A DNA stretch of 64,000 bases from Caballeronia fortuita (GTDB taxonomy: Bacteria; Pseudomonadota; Gammaproteobacteria; Burkholderiales; Burkholderiaceae). Below the pieces are notes generated by a model. The model had not been told where the DNA came from. It saw only the letters and a program-made list of their open reading frames with translations, and ran no database searches. The first letter of the stretch is position 1, and each line of letters opens with the position of its first letter. The position numbers and the translations under genes were made by a program. Location: assembly GCF_001544835.2 (NCBI RefSeq), contig NZ_FCNX02000002.1, positions 372,001-436,000 on the forward strand. The letters run 5' to 3'. Shown here in pieces: positions 1 through 8,935 of this stretch.

Positions 1-3
1 ATC

Positions 4-765
4 ATGGACATGACGGGAAACACCATCTTCATTACGGGCGGCACGTCGGGCATCGGGCGGGCGCTGGCCGAAGCGTTTCATCGGCGGGGCAACAAGGTGA
101 TCGTCGCGGGCCGGCGCCGCGCATTGCTCGACGAAGTGGCAAGCGCGAACCCGGGCATCGATACGGTCGAACTGGATATCGGCGATGCTGCGCAGATTCG
201 AACAGTCGCGCGGCAGCTCATCGCGAAGTATCCGGCGTTGAACGTGGTCATCAATAACGCGGGCATCATGCCGTTCGACGATGCCGGCGGCGCGCTCGAC
301 GACGCGCAGGCCGTGCGTCTCGTCGAAACGAATCTGCTGGGTCCGGTGCGCGTGAGCGCGGCGTTCGTCGAGCATCTGAAAGCGCAGCCGCGCGCGTGGA
401 TCGTCAACAACAGTTCGGTGCTCGCGTTCGTGCCGCTCGCCGCGACCGCGCTGTATTCGGCGACGAAGGCCGCGATTCATTCGTATTCCATGTCGCAACG
501 TTTCGTGCTGCGCGATACGAACGTGCGCGTGCTGGAACTCACGCCGCCGTGGGTCGATACGGACCTGATCCACAAGAGCGGCGATCCCCGCGCGATGCCG
601 CTCGACGCGTTCATCGACGAGGTGATGGCGAAGCTGCCCGACGCGACGACGGAAGTCGTGGTCGATCCGGCCAGGCCGATGCGCGATAACGCCGGGCCGA
701 ACGAGCACGCTTTCGTCGAGCAGTTCAATCGGTTCGTGGTGGAGAATCCGATACCGGTGGAGTGA
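4..765 (+). CDS. SDR family oxidoreductase
   Basis: A 253-residue classical short-chain dehydrogenase/reductase, the usual length for the family. The Rossmann cofactor motif TGGTSGIG is at residues 11-18, the NNAG motif follows in the middle, the catalytic Ser is in NNSS (about 137-138), and the YSATK catalytic Tyr/Lys pair is at 151/155. By family it is a soluble NAD(P)H-dependent oxidoreductase. The sequence resembles the DltE-type subgroup, but the substrate cannot be read from it. The gene starts three bases into the window, so its promoter and any upstream partner are not visible and a start further upstream cannot be excluded. It runs convergently into an MFS pseudogene remnant and has no evident functional link to the galactarate genes beyond. 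Confidence 0.9.
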   Translation: MDMTGNTIFITGGTSGIGRALAEAFHRRGNKVIVAGRRRALLDEVASANPGIDTVELDIGDAAQIRTVARQLIAKYPALNVVINNAGIMPFDDAGGALDDAQAVRLVETNLLGPVRVSAAFVEHLKAQPRAWIVNNSSVLAFVPLAATALYSATKAAIHSYSMSQRFVLRDTNVRVLELTPPWVDTDLIHKSGDPRAMPLDAFIDEVMAKLPDATTEVVVDPARPMRDNAGPNEHAFVEQFNRFVVENPIPVE

Positions 766-767
766 AG

Positions 768-976
768 CACATCACGAGCGGCACCACCGCGAGCGCCGCG
801 CCGGCATGGCAAGCCGCCGGCGCGCCATATCGATCCGAGATCCATCCCGCGATCGCTCGACCGCACCATGCACGCGCCGCTCGCGACGTTGAACACGCCG
901 AACACGGTGCCGCGCAGCGAAGGCGGCGCCGCTTCGGCGACCATCGCCGCGAGAACGCCCTGCGAGCGCGCTTCGA
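768..976 (-). pseudogene. Decayed C-terminal fragment of an MFS transporter
   Basis: There is no intact gene between the SDR gene and garD, but the minus strand carries recognisable MFS sequence in two frames. The first frame reads QGVLAAMVAEAAPPSLRGTV then FGVFNVASG, a typical loop and helix region near the C-terminus of MFS proteins. A frame change near the end of that stretch restores family-like sequence in another frame (AIAGWISDRYGAPAACHAGA followed by ALAVVPLVMC). The N-terminal two thirds are missing, because the fragment begins right at the garD stop codon. This looks like a truncated, frameshifted relic, perhaps left when the garD region was rearranged. The reading is based on motif recognition; there is no start codon or SD for it. 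Confidence 0.6.
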
Positions 977-2569
977 TCAGGTCACCGGCGCCGGATTGAA
1001 CAGCACGAGCGCGTTATGCAGCTTCAACGCCTCGGCCTTCGTCTGCTTCTTGCCGCTCGCGACATCGAGCATCAGGCGGAACAGCTCCCAACCCACATCC
1101 GCGATGCTCGCCTCGCCCGTCGCGATGGTGCCCGCATTCACGTCCATCAGATCGTGCCAGCGGCGCGCGAGGTCCGACCGCGTCGCGACCTTCAGCACCG
1201 GCACTTCCGCGAGGCTGTACGGCGTGCCGCGGCCCGTCGTGAACACGTGCAGGTTGATGCCCGCCGCGAGTTGCAGCGTGCCGCAGATGAAATCGCTCGC
1301 GGGCGTCGCCGCGTAGATCAGGCCCTTCTGCTTCACCTTCTCGCCCGGCGACAGCACGCCCGAAATCGTCGACGAACCCGACTTGACGATCGATCCCATC
1401 GCCTTCTCGACGATGTTCGACAGCCCGCCCTTCTTGTTGCCCGGCGTCGTGTTCGCGCTGCGGTCCGCGCCGCCGCGCTTCAGATAATCGTCGTACCACT
1501 GCATCTCGCGGATGATCGCCTGCGCGACTTCGCCGTTGGCCGCGCGCGCCGTCAGTTGAGCGACGCCGTCGCGCACTTCCGTCACTTCGGAGAACATGAC
1601 CGTCGCGCCCGCGCGCACCAGCAGATCGGTCGCGAAACCGACCGCCGGATTCGCCGTCAGACCGGAGAACGCGTCGCTGCCGCCGCACTGCACGCCGACG
1701 ACGAGATCCGCCGCCGGACACGTCTCGCGACGGCGGTTGTTCAGGCGCTTCAGATGCGTCTCGGCCATGCGCATGATCGACTCGATCATCGACCCGAAAC
1801 CGACGTGCGCCTCGTCCTGCAAGACGACCGTGCCGCCGTTGTCGTCGTGCGTGTTGTCGCCGATATCGGCCACGTCTTCCGTTTCCGCCGATGCCGACGC
1901 GATCGGAATCGTGCCCGGCGGCATCAGGCGCTCGGGTTGCAGCTTCTCGCAGCCGAGCGACACCATCATCACTTCGCCGCCGAAGTTCGGATTCAGCGCG
2001 ATGTTGCGCACGGTGCGGATCGGCACCATCGCGTCGGGCGCGTCGATAGCCACGCCGCAGCCATACGTGTGGCCGAGGCTCACGACATCGTCGACATTCG
2101 GATATTGCGGCAGCAGTTCCGCCTTGATGCGCGTGACCGCGTGCTGCACGACGTCGGCCACGCATTGCACGGTGGTCGTGATCGCGAGGATGTTGCGCGA
2201 GCCGACCGAGCCGTCCGCGTTCCGGTAACCCTCGAACGTGAAGCCTTCGAGCGGCGATTCGTCCGGCGCCTTGTTCGTCGCGATGGGCAGGTCGTGCAGT
2301 TCGGGCGGCGTCGGCATGCGCGTGACGTGCTCGTTGATCCAGCTTCCCTTCGGCAACGGCTTTGTCGCATAGCCGATCACGACGTTATAGCGGATCACCG
2401 CATCGCCTTCGGCAAGGTCCTTCAGCGCGACCTTGTGGCCTTGCGGCACGCGCTCGCGCAGCACGAGGCCGTCGGCGAACGTGGCGCCTTCGCCGAGCCC
2501 GCCGTCGTTCACGACGATCGCGACGTTGTCGTCCGGATGGACGCGAATATAGAGAGGGGACTGATTCAT
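977..2569 (-). CDS. garD: Galactarate dehydratase
   Basis: A protein of about 530 residues of the UxaA/GarD family, which dehydrates D-galactarate (meso-galactarate) to 5-dehydro-4-deoxy-D-glucarate. The N-terminal SAF-like domain starts at [11 protein letters not shown], and the large catalytic domain carries the family signatures YGCG (in LGHTYGCG) and [10 protein letters not shown]. The start at 2569 is preferred over an in-frame one 24 bases upstream because AAGGA lies at the right distance ahead of it. The gene is divergent from kdgD, whose enzyme uses its product, and the 200-base region between them carries inverted operator-like sites. Altronate dehydratase is the nearest alternative; the length and the kdgD neighbour favour galactarate. 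Confidence 0.9.
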   Translation of the reverse strand: MNQSPLYIRVHPDDNVAIVVNDGGLGEGATFADGLVLRERVPQGHKVALKDLAEGDAVIRYNVVIGYATKPLPKGSWINEHVTRMPTPPELHDLPIATNKAPDESPLEGFTFEGYRNADGSVGSRNILAITTTVQCVADVVQHAVTRIKAELLPQYPNVDDVVSLGHTYGCGVAIDAPDAMVPIRTVRNIALNPNFGGEVMMVSLGCEKLQPERLMPPGTIPIASASAETEDVADIGDNTHDDNGGTVVLQDEAHVGFGSMIESIMRMAETHLKRLNNRRRETCPAADLVVGVQCGGSDAFSGLTANPAVGFATDLLVRAGATVMFSEVTEVRDGVAQLTARAANGEVAQAIIREMQWYDDYLKRGGADRSANTTPGNKKGGLSNIVEKAMGSIVKSGSSTISGVLSPGEKVKQKGLIYAATPASDFICGTLQLAAGINLHVFTTGRGTPYSLAEVPVLKVATRSDLARRWHDLMDVNAGTIATGEASIADVGWELFRLMLDVASGKKQTKAEALKLHNALVLFNPAPVT

Positions 2570-2620
2570 TCTGGCGAATCCTTGAGCGATCACGCCGCAA
2601 GCCTGCGGCTGGAGTTATGT

Positions 2621-2722
2621 CATCCTACAACATAGACAGTCAAAATTGGTTAGTAATTACCCTTATCCATTGATATGATTGGCTTTCAGCGATTGTACGG
2701 CGCCAATTCATGTTGTACGATG
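2621..2722. promoter_or_regulatory. Divergent garD/kdgD control region with inverted operator-like sites
   Basis: The sequence catcctacaacat at 2621-2633 and atgttgtacgatg at 2710-2722 are inverted copies of each other that differ at one of 13 positions. A shorter related element, attgtacgg, sits at 2692-2700. The pair flanks the AT-rich stretch between garD and kdgD, as expected for operators of a local regulator that responds to galactarate/glucarate. Regulators of these pathways in related bacteria are often GntR-family, but no such gene is in this window. Confidence 0.5.
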
Positions 2723-2771
2723 ACTTATAAGCTCGGCACTCGCCGGTGACTGACCAAAGAGATACATCGAC

Positions 2772-3689
2772 ATGACGACACCGCAAGAACTCAAGCAGAT
2801 CGTTTCCGAAGGCCTGCTTTCCTTTCCCGTCACGGACTTCGACCAGCAAGGCAACTTCCGCGCGGACACCTATGCGGGGCGCCTCGAATGGCTGGCGCCG
2901 TACGGCGCGTCGGCGCTGTTCGTCGCAGGCGGCACGGGCGAGTTCTTCTCGCTGACGCAACCCGAATACTCGCAGATCGTGAAGACGGCCACCGAAGTGT
3001 GCCGCGGCAAGGTGCCGATCCTCGCGGGCGCGGGCGGGCCGACCCGCACGGCCATCGCGTTCGCGCAGGAAGCCGAGAAGCAAGGCGCGCAAGGCGTGCT
3101 GCTGATGCCGCACTATCTGACGGAAGCATCGCAGGAAGGCATTCGCGCGCACGCGGAAGAAGTCTGCCGCGCCGTGCCGAACATGGGCGTCATTATCTAT
3201 AACCGCGCGAATTCGAAGCTCAACGCCGACATGCTGGAGCAACTCGCGGATAGCTGCCCAAACCTGATCGGCTTCAAGGACGGCGTCGGCGAAATCGAGA
3301 ACATGGTGACGATCCGCCGCCGTCTCGGCGACCGCTTCTCGTATCTCGGCGGCCTGCCGACGGCCGAAGTCTACGCAGCCGCGTACAAGGCGCTGGGCGT
3401 GCCGGTGTACTCGTCGGCGGTGTTCAACTTCATTCCGAAGACCGCGATGGAGTTCTACCGCGCGATCGCCGCCGACGATCACGCCACGACCGGCCGTCTG
3501 ATCGACGAATTCTTCCTGCCGTATCTGAAGATCCGCAACCGCAAGGCGGGTTATGCGGTGTCGATCGTGAAGGCAGGCGCGAAGCTCGTCGGCCACGACG
3601 CGGGCCCGGTGCGCGCGCCGCTCACCGATCTGACCGATGACGAGCTCGAACAGCTCGACGCGCTGATCAAGAAGCTCGGCGCGCAGTAA
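2772..3689 (+). CDS. kdgD: 5-dehydro-4-deoxyglucarate dehydratase
   Basis: A 305-residue (beta/alpha)8-barrel enzyme of the DapA/NAL superfamily. It converts 5-dehydro-4-deoxy-D-glucarate to 2-oxoglutarate semialdehyde, with loss of water and CO2, in the oxidative galactarate/glucarate pathway. The substrate-carboxylate loop GGTGE is at about residues 53-57, the catalytic Tyr is in IIYNR (Tyr143), and the Schiff-base Lys is in GFKDG (Lys169). Length and motifs fit KdgD closely. It is divergent from garD, which supplies its substrate, and is followed after 130 bases by a gudP-like transporter, so uptake, dehydration and decarboxylation are grouped. The aldehyde dehydrogenase for the next step is not in the window. 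Confidence 0.92.
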   Translation: MTTPQELKQIVSEGLLSFPVTDFDQQGNFRADTYAGRLEWLAPYGASALFVAGGTGEFFSLTQPEYSQIVKTATEVCRGKVPILAGAGGPTRTAIAFAQEAEKQGAQGVLLMPHYLTEASQEGIRAHAEEVCRAVPNMGVIIYNRANSKLNADMLEQLADSCPNLIGFKDGVGEIENMVTIRRRLGDRFSYLGGLPTAEVYAAAYKALGVPVYSSAVFNFIPKTAMEFYRAIAADDHATTGRLIDEFFLPYLKIRNRKAGYAVSIVKAGAKLVGHDAGPVRAPLTDLTDDELEQLDALIKKLGAQ

Positions 3690-3708
3690 GCAACACGGAA
3701 GGAGACAA

Positions 3709-3784
3709 GCGAAGCGGGGGAACGCGCGGCGTCGCAACGGCGCCGCGTGTCGCTTCGCCCGTGAGGGCCGCACGCGCGGTCCTC
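3709..3784 (+). other. Two hairpins between kdgD and the transporter gene
   Basis: The 130-base gap contains two self-complementary elements. In the first, gcgaagcg (3709-3716) pairs with cgcttcgc (3751-3758), with an inner stem cgcggcg/cgccgcg (3725-3731 and 3741-3747). The second is gagggccgc (3763-3771) pairing with gcggtcctc (3776-3784), with one G-T pair. Neither has a T tract. They could be RNA-processing or stability elements that set different levels of enzyme and transporter. This is inferred from pairing only. Confidence 0.4.
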
Positions 3785-3819
3785 CGTGCAGCCGCACGAT
3801 CGAATCGAAGGGGACATCC

Positions 3820-5178
3820 ATGTCGATGAGCCACGCCGCGAATCCCGCGGACGCCATGAAACGCACCAAGGTGCGCTATCTCATTCTGTTGCTGATCTTC
3901 GTGATCACGACGTTCAACTATGCGGACCGCGCGACCTTGTCGGTGACCGGCTCCGCGATGCGCGCCGAATTCGGTTTCGACGCGATCCGCATGGGTTACA
4001 TCTTCTCGGCATTCAGTTGGGCGTACGTGCTCTCGCAGTTGCCCGCGGGCTGGCTGCTCGACCGCTTCGGCGCGCGGCGCGTGTATGCGGCGAGCATTTT
4101 CCTGTGGTCGCTGTTCACGCTGCTGCAAAGCTCGATCGGTCTGCTCGGCAGCGCGGCGACGGCCGTGACCGCCCTCTTCGTGCTGCGTTTCGCGATGGGC
4201 GCGGCGGAAGCGCCCGCGTTCCCGGCCAACGCGAAGGTCGTCGCAAGCTGGTTCCCGACGAAGGAGCGCGGCACGGCATCGGCGATCTTCAACTCGGCGC
4301 AGTACTTCGCGGCCGTCGTCTTCACGCCGCTGATGGCGTGGCTCACGCACGCGTTCGGCTGGCATCACGTGTATATCGTGATGGGCGTGGCGGGGCTGCT
4401 GCTCGCGCTCACGTGGCTCTCGGTGATGAAGAATCCGGCGGAGCATCCGCGCGTGAACCGGCAGGAGCTGGAGTACATCGAGGAAGGCGGTGGTCTCGTG
4501 CACGGTCAAAGCCGTGCGGGCGGCGCAACGCGCGCGCCGACGAACAACAACGCCGTGGGCTGGCCGGTCGTCAAGCAGTTGCTGACCAACCGGATGCTGC
4601 TCGGCGTGTATCTCGCGCAGTACTGCATCAACGTGCTGACGTACTTCTTCCTGACGTGGTTCCCGATCTATCTCGTGCAGGCGCGTCACATGACGATTCT
4701 GCAGGCGGGCTTCGTCGCGTCGCTGCCGGCGATCTGCGGCTTCACGGGCGGCGTGCTCGGCGGCGTGATCTCCGATGGCCTGATTCGACGCGGGAAGTCG
4801 TTGACGGTCGCGCGCAAGGTGCCGATCGTCGGCGGTATGTTGCTGTCGTCGTGCATCATTGGCTGCAATTACGTGGATACGGACTGGATCGTGGTCGCGC
4901 TGATGTCGCTCGCGTTCTTCGGCAAGGGAATCGGCGCGCTCGGCTGGGCGGTGGTCGCGGATACGTCGCCGAAGGAAGCGATCGGGCTGTCCGGATCGAT
5001 CTTCAATATGTTCGGCAATATCGCGGGAATCGTGACGCCGATCGTGATCGGTTATCTCGTGGCGCAGTCGGGCTCGTTCAACGGCGCGCTGGCGTTCGTG
5101 GGGATCAATGCGCTGATCACGGTGTTCAGTTATCTCGTGATCGTGAAGGATATCCGGCGGGTGGAGCTGAAGGTCTGA
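3820..5178 (+). CDS. gudP: MFS transporter, probable glucarate/galactarate importer
   Basis: A 452-residue major facilitator of the anion:cation symporter (phthalate permease/GudP) family, with about 12 membrane segments. The N-terminus shows the family pattern FNYADRATLSVTGSAMRAEF, the loop GWLLDRFGARRVY follows helix 2, and NYVDTDW and GFTGGVLGGVISD lie in the second half. The start at 3820 has AGGGG upstream. An alternative Met occurs at the MKRTKVRY position. Its place directly after kdgD, with garD divergent, points to D-glucarate/galactarate as substrate; this is context rather than a residue-level assignment. A perfect 12-bp hairpin follows the stop codon. Confidence 0.82.
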   Translation: MSMSHAANPADAMKRTKVRYLILLLIFVITTFNYADRATLSVTGSAMRAEFGFDAIRMGYIFSAFSWAYVLSQLPAGWLLDRFGARRVYAASIFLWSLFTLLQSSIGLLGSAATAVTALFVLRFAMGAAEAPAFPANAKVVASWFPTKERGTASAIFNSAQYFAAVVFTPLMAWLTHAFGWHHVYIVMGVAGLLLALTWLSVMKNPAEHPRVNRQELEYIEEGGGLVHGQSRAGGATRAPTNNNAVGWPVVKQLLTNRMLLGVYLAQYCINVLTYFFLTWFPIYLVQARHMTILQAGFVASLPAICGFTGGVLGGVISDGLIRRGKSLTVARKVPIVGGMLLSSCIIGCNYVDTDWIVVALMSLAFFGKGIGALGWAVVADTSPKEAIGLSGSIFNMFGNIAGIVTPIVIGYLVAQSGSFNGALAFVGINALITVFSYLVIVKDIRRVELKV

Positions 5179-5186
5179 CGCGTGAC

Positions 5187-5217
5187 CGGCCCGTTGCGCT
5201 GTCTTCGCAACGGGCCG
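5187..5217. terminator. Hairpin between convergent genes
   Basis: A perfect 12-bp stem, cggcccgttgcg (5187-5198) with cgcaacgggccg (5206-5217), encloses a 7-base loop. It lies between the stop codons of the gudP-like gene and the convergent DUF2322 gene. There is no T tract on the plus strand, so it is a transcript-end hairpin candidate rather than a textbook intrinsic terminator. Confidence 0.55.
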
Positions 5218-5222
5218 CACGA

Positions 5223-5555
5223 TCACCCAGCCCGAACCACCTCGACCCTCAACCCCTCCCCGCCCTCCACGATCCCGATCAGCCGATCCACATTCGGATG
5301 CGCGCCCGGACGATTCCGCGCATCGATCGTATGTTCGGCAAACACGGCGAGACCATGTTGCGCGGCGCGCGTATCGAGCGCGCCGAACATCTGCTTCAGA
5401 TAGTTGTACACCGCGACCGAGCCCTGCTTGCCCGGCTTGTTCTCGATGCTCGATACCACGTCGCCCTTCGCATCGATCAGATCGACGCGCTCGATGCCAT
5501 CGATGGCGGGCAATTGGGCGAGGTTATCCTTGAATACGCTGCTCGGCTGAATCAC
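5223..5555 (-). CDS. DUF2322 family protein
   Basis: A small soluble protein of 110 residues. The pattern VFKDNLAQLPAIDGIERVDL, IENKPGKQGS and FAEHTIDARN with HPNVDRL is what I recognise as DUF2322, a proteobacterial family of unknown function. I chose the GTG at 5555 because GGAG lies 8 bases upstream and the family usually begins just before VFKDNL. The longer in-frame extension to 5639 would run into the next gene and looks like non-coding sequence. It lies downstream of the AHSA1-like gene on the same strand with about 80 bases between them. No function can be assigned. Confidence 0.72.
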   Translation of the reverse strand: MIQPSSVFKDNLAQLPAIDGIERVDLIDAKGDVVSSIENKPGKQGSVAVYNYLKQMFGALDTRAAQHGLAVFAEHTIDARNRPGAHPNVDRLIGIVEGGEGLRVEVVRAG

Positions 5556-5635
5556 GAAAAGCACTCCACGTTTTGAATTGACGATGCGGGGCGCCAATCT
5601 TATCCGAATCGCCGCGGCGCATCGTCCACGTCGAG

Positions 5636-6082
5636 TCAATCAGGAATCTCCGGCTCGACGAGTCGCGCAAGCTGCTCCAGACATTCCTGCCATCCGAGAT
5701 AACACATCTCCACCGGAATCGCTTCGGGCACGCCCTCCTGCACGATCGTCAACTCGGTCCCGCACATGACCTGCCGCATTGATACCGTGATGTGCATTTC
5801 GCCAGGTAAGTTCGGATCGTCGAAGCGGTCCGTGTAGCGAATCGTCTCGAACGGCACCAGTTCGAGATACTCGCCGCCGAACGAGTGACCCTTGCCCGTG
5901 CCGAAGTTGCGAAACGACATCTTGTGCGTGCCGCCCACGCGCGCATCGAGTTGATGGACCTGGCACGTGCATCCGTAGGGCGGAAGCCATTTCACGATCG
6001 CATCAGGTTCGAGGAATGCGCGATAAAGACGCTCTGGCATCGCACGCAACACGCGATGAAGTCGAACCGTTCCGGTAGCCAT
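5636..6082 (-). CDS. SRPBCC / AHSA1-like protein
   Basis: A 148-residue protein of the SRPBCC (START/Bet v 1-like) fold, AHSA1 subgroup. Supporting features are the opening pattern VRLHRVLRAMPERLYRAF followed by EPDAIVKWLPPYG, the middle GGTHKMSFRNFGTG, and the closing LGWQECLEQLARLVEPE typical of the C-terminal helix. The fold forms a hydrophobic cavity, and bacterial members are mostly uncharacterised ligand-binding or toxin-response proteins. A strong AAGGAG lies ahead of the ATG. It is the first gene of a possible short minus-strand unit with the DUF2322 gene. No catalytic residues can be pointed to, so the ligand is unknown. Confidence 0.82.
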   Translation of the reverse strand: MATGTVRLHRVLRAMPERLYRAFLEPDAIVKWLPPYGCTCQVHQLDARVGGTHKMSFRNFGTGKGHSFGGEYLELVPFETIRYTDRFDDPNLPGEMHITVSMRQVMCGTELTIVQEGVPEAIPVEMCYLGWQECLEQLARLVEPEIPD

Positions 6083-6191
6083 GATGTGTTCTCCTTGTTC
6101 GTGAGATAGATATCTTCACGACGATGCATCGCTGCGTGAATCGACACACGCAAGCATCGGGGAAAACCCGCACTGCGACGGCAGCGCGACG

Positions 6192-7997
6192 CTACCGGTC
6201 GGTTGCGAGCGGCATTCGGAAGGTGAAGGTCGTCGCCTGATCGTTGGAGACGAGGTCGATCGTGCCGCCATGCGCGCGCGCAATCTCCGCGACGATGAAA
6301 AGCCCCAGCCCGAGCCCGGGATGCTCGTTGCGTCCGGCGCCACGCGTGAACGCCGTGAACACGCCGGTCTTCAGACTGTCGACGATCGGCGGGCCCGCAT
6401 TGGTGACCGACAGCACGAAGGCATCGCCCGCCGATACCGACACGCTCACGGCTTCGCTCGCCGCGCCGTAAGTGAGCGCGTTCTTGAGCAGGTTGGACAG
6501 AAGCCGCGCGACATACACGGGATCGGCCTCGACCGGCTTGGCAAGCGAAATCTCAGCCTCGATCCTGCGGCGCGGATAGAGCAGCCGCATTTCCTCCACG
6601 GCATGACGCAACGCCGGCTCCAGGCCATCGCGCGTAAGCCGCAGCGCGATGCCGCTACCGAGCCGCACGCGCGTCAGATCCGAAATGTCGTCGATGAGTG
6701 CGGTAATGTGCGTCGCGCTGCGCGAGATCGCTTCGGCGACCGCGCGCTCGCGCTCGCCCAATGTACTCATGCGCAACACCGTCGCGCCGGCGGAAATGGC
6801 GGCCATCGGGTTGCGCAGATCGTGACCGAGCACCGCGATGAACTGCTCGCGCAAGCCGCTGCGCAGCAGCGCATCGGAGAGATCGGCCTGCGCCTTGGCG
6901 AGATGTTTCTCGGCCTCGATATGGTAGGCGATGAGATCGCCGAACATGCGGAACATGCCGATCACGGCGGGATCGTTCAGCTTCGCGGGCTTCGGATCGA
7001 TCGCGCAGAGCGTGCCGTAGAAACTGCCGTCGCGCAGGAAGATCGGCATCGAAATGTAGCTCTGGAAGCCGTACATCGAGGGCGTGTGATGTTGCCGATA
7101 CAGCGCGTCTTCGGCGACGTGATCGATCGCGATCGCATCGCGCGACTGCCGCACTTCGTGGCACAAGGTTGTCGCCACGCTGAGTTCGCCGCCCGGCTTG
7201 AGGCCGAAGCTGATTTCGTCGTGGACGGCGAGACACACCCAGCGTTGCCGCGTCACGCGGGCGATTGCGGCAAAGCCCATGCCTGTCGTGCTGCAGATGA
7301 CCTGCAGGATCGTCGGCACGGCGGCGATCGCCTGAATGGCGACGATATCGTCCTTGAAGTCGTCGGCTGCATCGCCGATGAGTGACTCGTGCAATTCGCT
7401 TTTACGCGCTTCCATTTGCGTATCTGTTTGGGTGCTGTGCATCACGAGATGATGCCGGTCGATGACATCGCGCGTCTGCGCTGAATCGATCCCGTCGTGC
7501 CGATAGCTGCACATGCAGATGAGACGCCGGCCGCGCACCGCATCCTGAACGCTCGATTCGTAGTCGAGGAAGTCATTCCAGTGCGTCTTGCCGACCCACG
7601 CGCAGTTGCCGTTGGTGCGCAGCCCGCGATAACCCGCCGACAGCGCATCGCGCTCGCGCTGCAGAAGGCCCGCGACGAGATCGGCCGGGCGCAGACGCTG
7701 AGCCGGATCGTAGAAAGCCGCGCCGTCCTGTATCTCGATCTGGCCGCGCATTTCGCGTGCATCGAGATCGGGGACGACTTCGCGCAAGGCCGCGCGCGCC
7801 TCATGCGCGCGAAGTGGCGCGTCCGTCACCCACAGGCAGCGCTCGCCGTTCTCGAGTCCGGCGCGAAAGTACGGGACGAGCGTGTCGCGCAAGTCGGCAG
7901 CCGACGCGAAAAGCTGGCCGATATGACTTCCCCAGGTGATCGAAGGCAGCGCGGCGATGCCGGACGGCGCATGGCCTTGCTCGAGACTTTCTCGCAT
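6192..7997 (-). CDS. Orphan sensor histidine kinase (MEDS-GAF-HisKA-HATPase)
   Basis: A 601-residue predicted cytoplasmic kinase with no membrane segment. Residues about 20-190 resemble the MEDS sensory domain (HIGQLFASAADLRDTLVPYF, then GENGERC-like and GYRGLRTNGNCAW). Residues about 217-365 are a GAF domain (MGFAAIARVT; SMPIFLRDGSFYGTLCAID). A HisKA domain follows with the phospho-accepting His392 in LGHDLRNPMAA, then a HATPase domain with the N box NLLKNALTYG and the GLGLGLF lid. There is no receiver domain, and no response regulator gene lies nearby, so its partner is encoded elsewhere. MEDS domains are often linked to small hydrocarbon derivatives; here the signal is unknown. Confidence 0.88.
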   Translation of the reverse strand: MRESLEQGHAPSGIAALPSITWGSHIGQLFASAADLRDTLVPYFRAGLENGERCLWVTDAPLRAHEARAALREVVPDLDAREMRGQIEIQDGAAFYDPAQRLRPADLVAGLLQRERDALSAGYRGLRTNGNCAWVGKTHWNDFLDYESSVQDAVRGRRLICMCSYRHDGIDSAQTRDVIDRHHLVMHSTQTDTQMEARKSELHESLIGDAADDFKDDIVAIQAIAAVPTILQVICSTTGMGFAAIARVTRQRWVCLAVHDEISFGLKPGGELSVATTLCHEVRQSRDAIAIDHVAEDALYRQHHTPSMYGFQSYISMPIFLRDGSFYGTLCAIDPKPAKLNDPAVIGMFRMFGDLIAYHIEAEKHLAKAQADLSDALLRSGLREQFIAVLGHDLRNPMAAISAGATVLRMSTLGERERAVAEAISRSATHITALIDDISDLTRVRLGSGIALRLTRDGLEPALRHAVEEMRLLYPRRRIEAEISLAKPVEADPVYVARLLSNLLKNALTYGAASEAVSVSVSAGDAFVLSVTNAGPPIVDSLKTGVFTAFTRGAGRNEHPGLGLGLFIVAEIARAHGGTIDLVSNDQATTFTFRMPLATDR

Positions 7998-8199
7998 GAT
8001 TTCAAGGTGACGGGATCACGCGCGTTCGATGGCGCGGTAAATTGGAAACGTGGCGCAGCGCCGCCGCGTCACGATTACCTGATGCATTATCCGCCAATGC
8101 CATGCAGCACGCACGAAAATCACGATTGGCACGATCAAAAGTTGAACAACACCGGATAGGCCTGACGTTCGAGTAACTGACCTGAGCAGCGAGTTTGCG

Positions 8200-8817
8200 A
8201 TGAAGATTCCGTCCGCGCGATATGGACTCGCGTTCGTCGTCAACGTGGCGTTGCCCGCGCTCGCCTATCGGTTGACGCTCGGGCGTTTCGGCGTGGTCGA
8301 CGCGCTCATCGCATCGGCGGTGCCGCTTATCGCGTGGATGATTTTCGACGTGGTGCGCTTCCGTCATTTCGACGCGCTCAGCGCCATCGTGCTCGCGGGA
8401 ATTGCGCTGTCGCTGATGGTGCTGCTCTCCGGCGCGGCGCGCTGGATGGGCGAGGCGCGCGAGCCCGCGGTGAGCGGCGTCATCGGCATGCTGTTTCTGC
8501 TTTCGCTCTTTCTCGAACGTCCGCTCGTGTACTACCTCGCGCGCTCGACCTTGTCGCGCGAAACGCAAGGCCGCGAAACCGAATTCGATTCGCAATGGCA
8601 TACGCGCCCGCCGCTCGCAAGAGCGATCCGCATGATGACGGCAGTCTGGGGCGCGGGTCTTGTCGGAGAAAATCTCGCGCGTCTGTGGATCACGCTTGCG
8701 CTCAGCGAACCGGACGCCGGCCGGTTTTCCACATGGGTACGGTATCTCGTGTACGGCGGATTGACGCTCTGGACAATCTTCTATCGGCATCGTTATCTCA
8801 AGCGGCCGCAGGCATGA
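8200..8817 (+). CDS. Small integral membrane protein, VC0807-like
   Basis: A 205-residue hydrophobic protein with about six membrane segments: an opening AFVVNVALPALAYRLTL, paired helices near residues 35-80, a helix at GVIGMLFLLSLFLERPLVYY, and two closing helices (MMTAVWGAGLVGENLARLW and YLVYGGLTLWTIFY). The pattern of ERPLVYYLAR, a charged loop with HTRPPLARAIRMMTAVWG, and a final pair of helices matches the VC0807/DUF3159-like membrane proteins as I recall them. Function is unknown. It stands alone on the plus strand, with a divergent kinase gene 200 bases upstream and a transporter gene 120 bases downstream. No signal or catalytic motif is visible. Confidence 0.75.
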   Translation: MKIPSARYGLAFVVNVALPALAYRLTLGRFGVVDALIASAVPLIAWMIFDVVRFRHFDALSAIVLAGIALSLMVLLSGAARWMGEAREPAVSGVIGMLFLLSLFLERPLVYYLARSTLSRETQGRETEFDSQWHTRPPLARAIRMMTAVWGAGLVGENLARLWITLALSEPDAGRFSTWVRYLVYGGLTLWTIFYRHRYLKRPQA

Positions 8818-8839
8818 GTTCGATCTCCGCGCATGGCAG

Positions 8840-8877
8840 ATTACCTAGGTAATTGACACGTATGGACCTAAGTAATT
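8840..8877. promoter_or_regulatory. Palindromic operator pair ahead of the MHS transporter
   Basis: A perfect 14-bp palindrome, attacctaggtaat (8840-8853), is followed 23 bases later by a second copy of its core: acctaggtaatt at 8843-8854 against acctaagtaatt at 8866-8877, one mismatch. They lie 60-95 bases before the transporter start. TACC...GGTA symmetry is the kind of site bound by LuxR/GerE-type helix-turn-helix proteins, and such a regulator (PAS-LuxR) is encoded just after the transporter, so it is the obvious candidate. Confidence 0.55.
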
Positions 8878-8935
8878 TGAGCCCTTAGGCTGCTTTCAAC
8901 GGACCGAAACCGACTCGCGAAAGGAGTGCAGGACC

